Below, one piece after another: positions 42,607 to 50,761 of a stretch of DNA of 64,000 bases (its first letter is position 1; the number at the start of each line of letters is the position of its first letter). The notes under the pieces are model-generated. The model was not told the origin of the DNA. It worked only from the letters and a program-made list of their open reading frames with translations, and did not search any database. The translations under genes were made by a program, and so were the position numbers. Source of the stretch: Taibaiella sp. (GTDB lineage Bacteria; Bacteroidota; Bacteroidia; Chitinophagales; Chitinophagaceae); assembly GCA_016786705.1 (NCBI GenBank), contig JAEUVV010000008.1:62001-126000 (forward strand), in the 5' to 3' direction.

Positions 42607-42694
42607 AAAATCAACTTTACCGGTCAAAATACGCAATTTAAACCTTTAAAATTTTTCCTGCCATACCTACCTTTCAGGCCGGAAATGAAATTCA

Positions 42695-43201
42695 TTACTG
42701 CTGCGCCTCATTCATAACCTTGTAAAAATTATAGTCCGTCATGGGCGCATCCGTAATCCCTACAGCGCGTCCCATAGTTACGATCTGGCCCCGGTGGTAT
42801 AAACCATGATTAATAATATGATGGATGTATTCATATTTTTCATAATTGCAGGAAAAGTATTCCTGCTCGATCTTTACTCTTTTTTCCACCTCAGCTTCCG
42901 TCAGGCCGGATACATATTCCGCCAGGCGCTTCGAACCGGCAGCATAACCTTCAAAGATTGCTTCTTTTGTGACACTGCTTCTGTCCGGGTTGAACTCAAA
43001 CGAATTACTTTCTGTGATAATATCCACCCAATATTCCTGCGTTTGCCAGATATGGTCCAGCGTCAGTAAAATGGTCGAAAAGCTTGAAGGAAGCTGCGTA
43101 TTCAGGGCTTCATCTGTTTTTCCGGAAAGCCAGTTAATGTACTGTTGAGTGACCCAATTATTATAATCGGCCGTATTTTTCATTAGCTTTAAGATACTCA
43201 T
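42695..43201 (-). CDS. DinB family protein
   Basis: Four-helix-bundle protein of 168 residues. The three metal-binding histidines typical of DinB are visible: LLTLDHIWQTQEYW (near residue 50) and HIINHGLYHRGQI (near 130-142). The DinB/DfsB superfamily includes thiol-dependent metalloenzymes as well as many uncharacterised damage-inducible proteins. It follows the YdeI-like gene by 13 bases, so they are probably co-transcribed. Confidence 0.85.
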   Translation of the reverse strand: MSILKLMKNTADYNNWVTQQYINWLSGKTDEALNTQLPSSFSTILLTLDHIWQTQEYWVDIITESNSFEFNPDRSSVTKEAIFEGYAAGSKRLAEYVSGLTEAEVEKRVKIEQEYFSCNYEKYEYIHHIINHGLYHRGQIVTMGRAVGITDAPMTDYNFYKVMNEAQQ

Positions 43202-43214
43202 TTTTGTTTTATTT

Positions 43215-43733
43215 TTATTTTTTAATAGTTAAACCATTTCTTCCGATAAAGCGGCCTTTACCCAGTAAAAAGTCAATGGCCTTTTTCACATTATTGTCAA
43301 TACTTTTATCTGTTTTCAAAAAAGAGATATAACGTATGATCTCTTTTTGCAAAGAAGGTGGCAATGTTTCGAAAACCTGCCGCGCCACCTTATTTTCCTG
43401 CAAAGCAAGCATCAATTTAGGATGTGGTGCTATGCTCCTTTCTTCAGGGTCAAAAGCGATAGTAACTTCAAGCTGCTCACCTATTCTTTCGGTAGAGCGG
43501 TCCAGCATCTCCAGGTTAATATACAGCCGCCAGGCGCCTGCATATTTTACTAATGTTTGCCGGTAAGCCTGTCCATTCACGGTGCCCTGCACAGGTATGG
43601 GGCTTGTCGACTTGCCTGCCTGCTGAAATACGGCCTGCAACACCGCCTCTGGCAGGTAAACAAAAGGATTAATCCCGATCAGGTCAATCACCGCTGGAAA
43701 TGCTATTGGTTTCATTTTTGTAAAAGCTTTCAT
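43215..43733 (-). CDS. DUF1905/YdeI (OmpD-associated) family protein
   Basis: Protein of 172 residues: DUF1905-like N-terminal half (FVYLPEAVLQAVFQ, IPVQGTVNG) and a YdeI-type C-terminus with LPPSLQKEIIRYISFLKT. The family is widespread and uncharacterised. The start is ATG 43733. A longer reading from TTG 43760 would include the -7 box TATATTTG (43748-43755) and is rejected. It shares an operon with the DinB gene. Confidence 0.8.
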   Translation of the reverse strand: MKAFTKMKPIAFPAVIDLIGINPFVYLPEAVLQAVFQQAGKSTSPIPVQGTVNGQAYRQTLVKYAGAWRLYINLEMLDRSTERIGEQLEVTIAFDPEERSIAPHPKLMLALQENKVARQVFETLPPSLQKEIIRYISFLKTDKSIDNNVKKAIDFLLGKGRFIGRNGLTIKK

Positions 43734-43747
43734 TACACAGCCATATT

Positions 43748-43780
43748 CAAATATACACAATACACAAGTGACACTTCAAT
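43748..43780 (-). promoter_or_regulatory. promoter of the YdeI-like/DinB operon
   Basis: Minus strand: ATTG (43777-43780), 21-base spacer, TATATTTG (43748-43755). The transcript would start near 43742, giving a leader of only about 9 bases before ATG 43733. Confidence 0.65.
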
Positions 43781-43847
43781 AAATTTAGAGGTTGCCCGTA
43801 ATCCTTTTTGTTTTATAAAATATCAGCCTGCTATAAAGATTAATCCC

Positions 43848-43855
43848 TACTTTTG
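43848..43855 (+). promoter_or_regulatory. -7 box TACTTTTG before the cobalamin riboswitch
   Basis: Consensus TAnnTTTG placed so that transcription would begin just before the riboswitch. Confidence 0.5.
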
Positions 43856-43865
43856 CCGCGCATTT

Positions 43866-44050
43866 TGGTTCTTTCAACAGAAAGATTAAAAGGGAATTTC
43901 GTGCAAAACGAAAGCTGTTCCCGCAACTGTAAGACTCATATTCAAGTTTAGCCTACTCCGCCACTGGAACATTTTCCGGGAAGGCAGGTTAAGCAGAGTT
44001 AAGCCAGGAGACCTGCCCCAATGCCTGTTACCGCTTTGTTTTCGGAGAAA
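43866..44050 (+). promoter_or_regulatory. cobalamin (B12) riboswitch
   Basis: The conserved blocks occur in order: AAAAGGGAAT (43888-43897), CCCGCAACTGTAA (about 43920-43932), GCCACTG (43960-43966) and the B12 box GCCAGGAGACCTGCC (44003-44017). It lies between a -7 box and the ATG of the DUF5074-like gene (44159). Binding of adenosylcobalamin or methylcobalamin would be expected to reduce expression. The boundaries are approximate. Confidence 0.93.
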
Positions 44051-44158
44051 AGACAATGGTGAATGCCTGAATGCAGCTGCATCGATCCCGGCCACTATAA
44101 TATTATCTTCCATTAAGCAGGTAGCTTTTAATAATTCATTTCAAACTGTAGATAAAAA

Positions 44159-45907
44159 ATGAAAAAGCTATTGCTCCTTTCAATGATTTGCGGCATGACC
44201 ATCAATGTTCATGCCCAACAAACCCAAAAGAATTACCGGCTTACCCTTGTGGCAGAAGGTAATTTCGGAACCCCGAATGGCGACCTTTATACCAGCAGCA
44301 GGATAAACGGCAACACTTCTGTAGCACAAGCGCTTTACCAGGGAGCGAACAGCACAACGGGGATTGATGTACTCCAGGATTTTGATTTTAATGGTAACAA
44401 AGCCATACTTTGCGGCAAAGGAGCACAGCCCCTAAAACTGGCCGTAGTTAACTACCCGGCTATGGACACTGTATTCACCGTAAGCTCCGGACTGGGGGCA
44501 GGCATTCAGCGCTGCGGTATGGTCAGCCCGCATAAAGCCTATATATTCGCGGCCAGCGGTAATGCCATACGCCTGGTAAATATCGACAACCAAACCGTTA
44601 GCAATGTGAATGACCCTAACAGCTATTTTTCAAGCGGTGTGCATTCCATGCTGGGCTACAATAATGCACTATATGTAGCTTATGCGACGAAAGTGGTAAA
44701 GATCGACACCGTAACGCAAACGGCAGTAAGCTCAATAGCCCCGGGCATCACCGCTATCAACACAATGGTAAAAGATACGGCCAATAACTGCCTGTGGTTA
44801 CTAGGCAAAAGCGGCACAACTAATGCCGTGGTCAAAATAGACATGAGCAATGACGCGGTAAGCGCACCGGTATTGCTTACCGGCTTCACAAACGCTAAGT
44901 TATTACGGGTAGGCCCCGGTAAATTATACTTCGTATCCGGCACAAGCTTTTATATCTATGATATCAATACGGCTACTGTAGCGACCACCCCGATCCATAC
45001 CTCCATACTTCCAGGCTCCGCCTACTCCCTGATGTACGACCGTTCCTTTACCGTAGACCCGGTCAGCGGAGATTTCGCCTATGCTACTGCCGGAACTTTT
45101 ACCGCGCCAGCCCACTATTGTATCGTGGACGGTACGGACTCTTCCGTTATTGTTTCCAGCAATTTCGAAAACGCGTCTATTCCTAATGAACTATTCCTGG
45201 AAACCTGGACAGAGCCCTGGGATACAACCGCGCTTCCCCAGCTTTTTGCACAGTGCAGCATCAATCTTACCGCTCCTACAGCATTATACAATAATCAGCC
45301 GGTCACCGGTACTACCGGTACCATGAGCTTTAGCGGCCAGGGCAGTTACCAGGTAGTATGGACCTACGTTATGGGCAATGATACGATTACCCAATTGCAA
45401 TTACTTACCATAGCAGACACTACGGCCCCGCAACCAGACCTGGCACAATTAGCGAACCTTACAGCACCTTGTCCATATACCTTAACAGCACCTGCCGCTA
45501 CCGACAATTGTAACGGTACAATTACCGGCACAACAGATTCCCTGACCTTTACTACTGCCGGACACTATACAATAACCTGGACCTATACAGACAGCGCAGG
45601 CAACAGCAGCAGCCAGCAACAATCCCTGACCGTGGACTGTAGCAGTACCGGCCTGCAGGGTCTGCAATCGCTACAGGCTAAGGTCTACCCTAATCCGGCA
45701 CATGCCAGCTTAACTATTGACCTTCCGCTTAAAGACGACTACCAGTTTAACCTGGTCAACACCCTGGGCCAGGTGTACCACATGAAAGCCGGAAACGGAG
45801 ATCAATTTATATTAGAGACAAGATCGCTGCCCGAAGGCCTTTACCTGCTTAATATTATTAACAGCAAAGGAGTTATAAGTCATCAAAAAATAATGATTAC
45901 CCACTAA
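44159..45907 (+). CDS. secreted DUF5074/BtuG-like beta-propeller protein with T9SS sorting domain
   Basis: Protein of 582 residues: signal peptide (1-19, NVHAQ); a propeller-like region (about 25-350) opening with LTLVAEGNFGTPNGDLY, as in DUF5074/YncE-type proteins, with blade-like KAYIFAASGNAIRLVNID and ALYVAYATKVVKID segments; two HYR/Ig-like domains with DTTAPQPDLAQL (about 360-495); and a T9SS type A tail (about 505-582; VYPNPAHASLTI, LVNTLGQVYHM). BtuG, a surface B12 binder of Bacteroides, is also a DUF5074-type propeller. With a cobalamin riboswitch directly upstream, capture of B12 at the cell surface is a good inference. No TonB receptor gene accompanies it. Confidence 0.82.
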   Translation: MKKLLLLSMICGMTINVHAQQTQKNYRLTLVAEGNFGTPNGDLYTSSRINGNTSVAQALYQGANSTTGIDVLQDFDFNGNKAILCGKGAQPLKLAVVNYPAMDTVFTVSSGLGAGIQRCGMVSPHKAYIFAASGNAIRLVNIDNQTVSNVNDPNSYFSSGVHSMLGYNNALYVAYATKVVKIDTVTQTAVSSIAPGITAINTMVKDTANNCLWLLGKSGTTNAVVKIDMSNDAVSAPVLLTGFTNAKLLRVGPGKLYFVSGTSFYIYDINTATVATTPIHTSILPGSAYSLMYDRSFTVDPVSGDFAYATAGTFTAPAHYCIVDGTDSSVIVSSNFENASIPNELFLETWTEPWDTTALPQLFAQCSINLTAPTALYNNQPVTGTTGTMSFSGQGSYQVVWTYVMGNDTITQLQLLTIADTTAPQPDLAQLANLTAPCPYTLTAPAATDNCNGTITGTTDSLTFTTAGHYTITWTYTDSAGNSSSQQQSLTVDCSSTGLQGLQSLQAKVYPNPAHASLTIDLPLKDDYQFNLVNTLGQVYHMKAGNGDQFILETRSLPEGLYLLNIINSKGVISHQKIMITH

Positions 45908-45929
45908 AGATCATAACTGCTTAGCAACG

Positions 45930-45963
45930 AAGAGCGGATAGGATTTATGGCCTGTCCGCTCTT
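45930..45963 (+). terminator. terminator of the BtuG-like gene
   Basis: 13-bp stem with one G-T pair (45930-45942 with 45951-45963), followed by a T-rich stretch, 22 bases after the stop. Confidence 0.75.
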
Positions 45964-46026
45964 TATTTTTGGCTAAAACAAATGCTTAGCGGCCATTAAA
46001 AAAGCATAGGCCAGATAAATATTAAT

Positions 46027-46076
46027 GCTAATAAAAAGGCCCGGGAAACAGTTGTTTCCCGGGCCTTTTTATTAGC
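46027..46076. terminator. 24-bp perfect hairpin between convergent genes
   Basis: Arms 46027-46050 and 46053-46076 are exact inverse complements with loop GT. It probably terminates the HmuY-like gene and acts in both directions. Confidence 0.85.
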
Positions 46077-46094
46077 AATTGCTTTAAGCAAATA

Positions 46095-47444
46095 TTAGTT
46101 TTGAACTAACAGTTTAACGCTTTGTCTTCCGCTAGCAGTAATAACATTCACCAGGTACAAACCGGATTGGTATGCGCCTACATTCAGGCGTAATTGATTC
46201 AAACCGGCACCTACATTATGATTGTAAGTATTGATTACACGGCCATTAATATCCGTAACTGTGATCATTGCAGCACCAACATTAGCTTTTGCATCGATCA
46301 GGATATTAGTAGTACCGGATACACTTGGGTTGGGCGCCAGGGTAACGCTGCCGATATTTTGATCAACGTTTTTAATGTTAGTTGGTTTTACATAATCATA
46401 AACTTTACGCACCTGGATACCGATTTTCACATCACCGGAAGTAGCGGCAGGGAAATAATCGAAATACACCTGGTAGATATCGCCGGAGTCAGTACCTAAA
46501 TGGTTTTTGATAAAGTAGCTTAAAGAATCATAAACTTCCCAACCCGGAGGGGTACCCGTCATGTTTACTGCTTTATAAGTTCCGCCGATAACATTTTTAT
46601 CTTCAGAATAATCAGCTGCGAAATCATTGTAATCCGCATCATCCGGAACCAGGTCAGCAGCTTTAGCCACTTCAACACCCGGGGAAGTTAAGATACCGGT
46701 AGTGCTCATTACCGCGCCACCCGGAGCTCCGCTATAATAATCACCATATTTTGTAGCTAATAAGTGCCAGTTTTCATAAGCAGGCGCTCTGTCTACAGTA
46801 GTACGGGTCGCCAGGTTGAAATACATCAGGTGCTTATCCGCAAAGTCTGCCGCATTGATCTCGTACGTTCCGGTGTCCGTACCGTCCAGTTTAGCTACCT
46901 TAATGATCCATTTCCTGTTCGCCAGTAAAGAGCTTGCCTGGTATTGCTCAATTAAAATTTGATAGGCTGCACCACCGGCTACGTAAGCATATAATCTTAC
47001 ACCGTCGATATAGTGAGTGCTTATGTTATAAGTTCCCCAGGAAGGATTAGTACCACCCATATTGGTAGCCAGGCCGAATGCACCTTCTTTCCAGGTTTCA
47101 GGAATATTGCGGATCGGTGTTTTACCTGTCGTATCTGCCGTTAAGTTAGAACCGAAATCAGAAGCGGTTTTACCGGTAAGTTCAAATAATTTACCATCTT
47201 TACCGTTACCGAAGTCGTTAATGATCACACTATGATCCATCATATCGGCAACGCCGCCCGGGAATGCAAGGTCCCAGTTATTATTAGGCTCAGATCTGAC
47301 CTGGCCGCTTTCTAAATTAAAATAAGCATCTTGTCTGTAGGCAGTGTCCGTCCTTAAGGTGTCTGAGCGCCATCCTGTCGTTTGCGCGTTGGATACTGAA
47401 GCTAATGCTAAACCACTAATACCTAAAACGTATTTCAGTTTCAT
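46095..47444 (-). CDS. HmuY-like secreted protein with T9SS sorting domain
   Basis: Protein of 449 residues: signal peptide (1-20, SVSNAQ). A region resembling HmuY opens with AYFNLESGQV and carries NNWDLAF at 55-61. The C-terminus is a T9SS type A domain (about 375-449; LAPNPSVSGTTNILI, SGLYLVNVITASGR). HmuY is a surface haem-binding protein of Porphyromonas. The match here is to a few motifs, so haem or another tetrapyrrole as ligand is only a possibility. The start is ATG 47444, where the signal peptide begins; the -7 box TAATTTTG (47495-47502) overlaps the longer reading. It faces the B12-regulated propeller gene. Confidence 0.7.
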   Translation of the reverse strand: MKLKYVLGISGLALASVSNAQTTGWRSDTLRTDTAYRQDAYFNLESGQVRSEPNNNWDLAFPGGVADMMDHSVIINDFGNGKDGKLFELTGKTASDFGSNLTADTTGKTPIRNIPETWKEGAFGLATNMGGTNPSWGTYNISTHYIDGVRLYAYVAGGAAYQILIEQYQASSLLANRKWIIKVAKLDGTDTGTYEINAADFADKHLMYFNLATRTTVDRAPAYENWHLLATKYGDYYSGAPGGAVMSTTGILTSPGVEVAKAADLVPDDADYNDFAADYSEDKNVIGGTYKAVNMTGTPPGWEVYDSLSYFIKNHLGTDSGDIYQVYFDYFPAATSGDVKIGIQVRKVYDYVKPTNIKNVDQNIGSVTLAPNPSVSGTTNILIDAKANVGAAMITVTDINGRVINTYNHNVGAGLNQLRLNVGAYQSGLYLVNVITASGRQSVKLLVQN

Positions 47445-47494
47445 CTTCTCTGTAAAATTTAAATTGATAAAATAGTTAGTTTGATTTGAGAGCC

Positions 47495-47502
47495 CAAAAT
47501 TA
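47495..47502 (-). promoter_or_regulatory. -7 box TAATTTTG upstream of the HmuY-like gene
   Basis: Minus-strand consensus match giving a leader of about 45 bases before ATG 47444. Confidence 0.45.
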
Positions 47503-47611
47503 CACAAAACATCCTGGTAGCAAGCCCTTTAAGCATTTTATGACACTTAAATGACTCTGTCATTTTTAAGTAAAAGCAATTGCGGGAGCAGCAGGCATAC
47601 TTTTTAGTTCC

Positions 47612-47700
47612 TAGCTTTGCATCACAGAAAAATACCGCATACTTTTTTTCATTTTTCCAATGTTTGATACGGCAGCTATCTAAAATAGCTGTCGTTTTTT
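47612..47700 (+). ncRNA. possible small transcript or attenuator upstream of leuS
   Basis: A -7 box TAGCTTTG (47612-47619) is followed about 50 bases later by a terminator-like hairpin (47669-47679 with 47685-47695, 11 bp) ending in T6. No gene lies between. This could be a ~75-base RNA or a terminated leader of leuS; no -33 element is visible. leuS has its own box downstream. Confidence 0.35.
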
Positions 47701-47734
47701 ATGTATATATTCATATAGTAAACGACTGATTATG

Positions 47735-47742
47735 TACCTTTG
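47735..47742 (+). promoter_or_regulatory. -7 box TACCTTTG upstream of leuS
   Basis: Consensus TAnnTTTG giving a ~60-base leader that contains a small hairpin (GTTCC/GGAAC). No T-box was recognised. Confidence 0.5.
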
Positions 47743-47807
47743 CGGCAATTTTTTGCACAACAAACAGGAAATGTTCCGGTAAGGAACTCTCCAAATAATC
47801 AGAGATA

Positions 47808-50609
47808 ATGAAGTACAATTATAACGCTATAGAACAAAAGTGGAAAGATTACTGGGTAAAAAACAATGTTTACCAGGTAAGCAACAGCTATGACAAACCC
47901 AAATATTATGTCCTGGATATGTTTCCTTATCCAAGCGGGGCGGGCCTGCATGTCGGTCACCCTTTAGGCTATATCGCCACTGATATCTTTTCCCGTTTCA
48001 AAAAAATGAAAGGCTTTAATGTATTGCACCCGATGGGTTTTGATGCATTTGGCCTGCCGGCAGAACAGTACGCCCTGGAGACCGGCCAACACCCGGCCGT
48101 AACTACGGAAAAGAACATTAAAAGGTATATTGAACAATTGGACAATATCGGCTTCAACTATGACTGGAGCCGGGAGATACAAACCTCTGACCCGAAATAC
48201 TACAAATGGACCCAATGGATCTTTACCCAACTGTTTCACAGCTGGTACAATCCAGGTTTACGAAAAGCGGAACCGATCGATAGCTTGATCGCACTATTCG
48301 CAGCAGAAGGCAATGCTACTATCAAGCGTGACGATGAAGCCGTTTTTACCGCAGCAGCATGGAATAGTTTTGATGAAGCCACTAAACGTGCGAAGCTGAT
48401 GCAGCATCGACTGGCTTACCTGGACCATGCCGAGGTATGGTGGTGCGAGGCCCTGAATACCGTATTGGCGAATGATGAAGTCGTAAACGGCGTCTCTGAA
48501 CGGGGTGGTCACCCGGTAGAGAAGAAGAAAATGAGCCAGTGGTTCCTGCGCATCACCGATTATGCCGACCGGCTGATCGAAGGGCTGGATACCCTGGAGT
48601 GGAGCGAAGCTATGAAAGAAATGCAGCGCAACTGGATCGGGCGCAGCAAAGGCGCCAGCCTTCGTTTCCAGGTGAAAGACAAGGAGCAGGAGATCGAGGT
48701 ATTCACTACCCGCCCGGATACGGTATTCGGTGTAGACTTTATGGTACTGGCCCCGGAACTGGATTTAATAGCCAACATCACTACCCCGGAGCAAAAAGCG
48801 GATGTAGAACAATATATTCAATATGTAAAGAGCCGCTCGGAAAGAGAAAGAATGGCGGAGAAAAAGATCTCCGGTTGTTTTACAGGCGCTTACGCGGTTC
48901 ATCCTTTCAGTGGCCGGCTGATCCCGATCTGGATCTCGGAATACGTGCTGGCCGGGTACGGTACCGGCGCCATCATGGCAGTACCCTCAGGCGATGACCG
49001 TGATTTTGCTTTCGCGCAACATTTCGGGATTACGATTACCAATATTTTCGGCGATCGTTTTACCGGCGAGGCTGCCTATACAGAGAAAGATGGTACGATA
49101 GAAAACAGTGATTTCATTTCGGGCATGAGCATCAAGGAAGCGACCAAAGCTATTTTTGAAGCCATTGCCGCAAAAAACTTAGGAGAAAGAAAAGTAAATT
49201 ATCGCCTGCGGGATGCCGGCTTCAGCCGTCAGCGTTACTGGGGCGAGCCATTCCCGGTTGTTTACAAAAACGGCATTCCTTATACGATTGAAGAAAGCGC
49301 GGTTAACCTGAAACCGGAAGACCAGCAACTACCGGTAGTTTTACCGCATGTAGACAGCTATAAACCCGGACCGGAAGGGCAAGGACCTTTAGCCAATATC
49401 GACAGCTTTGTAAGTATTGAGAATGCGGCCGGTGAAACCCTGACCCGTGAAACCAATACCATGCCGGGCTATGCCGGTTCTTCCTGGTACTTCCTGCGCT
49501 ATATGAGCCCTAACGATGATGCGGCTTTTGTGGACCCTGAAGCCTGTAAATACTGGCAGCAGGTAGACTTGTATGTAGGTGGTACCGAGCATGCGGTGGG
49601 CCACTTACTGTATTCCCGTTTCTGGACCAAGGTTTTATTTGACCTGGGCTATGTCAATTTTGAAGAACCTTTCGCCAAATTGCTGAACCAGGGCATGATA
49701 CAGGGTAGCTCCAGGTTTGTATACCGTATCGCCGGCACACAGGACCAGTTTGTTTCTGCAGGCTTAAAAAAACAACATGAAGTAAATCCTTTACATGTAG
49801 ATGTAAGTTTAGTAGATGGTGTTGTACTGGATATAGAAAAGTTCAAACAATGGCGTGCGGAATACGCTAACGCGCAGTTTATTTTGGAAGACGATAAATA
49901 CATCTGTGGCGTAGAAACCGAGAAGATGTCCAAATCCAAATACAATGTAGTCAACCCAGACGATATTGTAAAAGAGTATGGCGCGGATACTTTCCGGATG
50001 TACGAGATGTTCCTGGGCCCTATTGAAATGAGCAAACCCTGGGATACCAAGGGCATCGAGGGCGTACACCGTTTCCTGAAAAAATTCTGGCGTTTATTCT
50101 TTGATGAGCAAACCGAGCAAAGTATCGTTACCGAAGAAGCACCAACGGCAGAGGAGCTGAAAGTTTTGCATAAAACCATCAAGAAGATCACAGAGGATAT
50201 CGAACGTTTTTCTTTCAACACTTCGGTATCCCAGTTTATGATCCTGACCAATGAATTGTCCGACCTTAAATGTCACAAGAAAGCGATCCTGGGTGATGCC
50301 GTTAAATTGCTTTGTCCCTTCGCGCCGCATATCGCGGAGGAGCTATGGCACCAATTGGGTAATGAAGGTTCGGTTACCGCAGCGGATTATCCGGAGTTTG
50401 TAGCAAGCTATATAGAAGAAGCGAATAAGGTATACCCCGTTGCGATCAATGGTAAGCACCGTACTAATATCGAGTTCCCGGTGACCGCGGAGCAGACCGA
50501 TATTGAGCCGGTTGTTTTAGCAAATGATGTGGTGACCAAGTGGCTGGAAGGAAAACCCCATAAAAAGATCATCTTTGTAAAAGGCAAAATGATCAATGTG
50601 ATCGTGTAA
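47808..50609 (+). CDS. leuS: leucine-tRNA ligase
   Basis: Class I synthetase of 933 residues: HIGH-type motif GLHVGHPLGY (46-55), editing (CP1) domain with TTRPDTVFGVDF, KMSKSK near 706-711, and a C-terminal helical and anticodon-binding part. It is somewhat longer than many bacterial LeuRS, and extra sequence is visible around 615-700 (GTQDQFVSAGLKKQHEVN). It charges tRNA-Leu. Monocistronic with a terminator at 50615-50647. Confidence 0.97.
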   Translation: MKYNYNAIEQKWKDYWVKNNVYQVSNSYDKPKYYVLDMFPYPSGAGLHVGHPLGYIATDIFSRFKKMKGFNVLHPMGFDAFGLPAEQYALETGQHPAVTTEKNIKRYIEQLDNIGFNYDWSREIQTSDPKYYKWTQWIFTQLFHSWYNPGLRKAEPIDSLIALFAAEGNATIKRDDEAVFTAAAWNSFDEATKRAKLMQHRLAYLDHAEVWWCEALNTVLANDEVVNGVSERGGHPVEKKKMSQWFLRITDYADRLIEGLDTLEWSEAMKEMQRNWIGRSKGASLRFQVKDKEQEIEVFTTRPDTVFGVDFMVLAPELDLIANITTPEQKADVEQYIQYVKSRSERERMAEKKISGCFTGAYAVHPFSGRLIPIWISEYVLAGYGTGAIMAVPSGDDRDFAFAQHFGITITNIFGDRFTGEAAYTEKDGTIENSDFISGMSIKEATKAIFEAIAAKNLGERKVNYRLRDAGFSRQRYWGEPFPVVYKNGIPYTIEESAVNLKPEDQQLPVVLPHVDSYKPGPEGQGPLANIDSFVSIENAAGETLTRETNTMPGYAGSSWYFLRYMSPNDDAAFVDPEACKYWQQVDLYVGGTEHAVGHLLYSRFWTKVLFDLGYVNFEEPFAKLLNQGMIQGSSRFVYRIAGTQDQFVSAGLKKQHEVNPLHVDVSLVDGVVLDIEKFKQWRAEYANAQFILEDDKYICGVETEKMSKSKYNVVNPDDIVKEYGADTFRMYEMFLGPIEMSKPWDTKGIEGVHRFLKKFWRLFFDEQTEQSIVTEEAPTAEELKVLHKTIKKITEDIERFSFNTSVSQFMILTNELSDLKCHKKAILGDAVKLLCPFAPHIAEELWHQLGNEGSVTAADYPEFVASYIEEANKVYPVAINGKHRTNIEFPVTAEQTDIEPVVLANDVVTKWLEGKPHKKIIFVKGKMINVIV

Positions 50610-50614
50610 TCTTT

Positions 50615-50647
50615 AAACCTATAAGGTTCTAGAAACCTTATAGGTTT
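50615..50647 (+). terminator. leuS terminator hairpin
   Basis: 14-bp stem (50615-50628 with 50634-50647), 6 bases after the stop, followed by TTTTC. Confidence 0.75.
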
Positions 50648-50688
50648 TCTTTCCCCTGTTCATGTTACAACAGGCATGATCATAAAGC

Positions 50689-50728
50689 AAAAGCATTAAA
50701 GAGGATTAAACCTTTTTGATGCTTTTTT
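50689..50728. terminator. terminator facing the TamB-like gene
   Basis: An imperfect hairpin (AAAAGCAT...GAGG / CC...ATGCTTTT) ends in a T-run on the plus strand and is A/T-rich on the other side. It separates the convergent leuS and tamB-like genes. Confidence 0.55.
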
Positions 50729-50761
50729 GTAAGTTGCCCGGTTAAAGGATTAACAACTAAA

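Noticed and set aside
47743..47807. T-box leader for leuS
   Set aside because: No conserved T-box sequence and no specifier stem could be made out; T-boxes are also not expected in this phylum.
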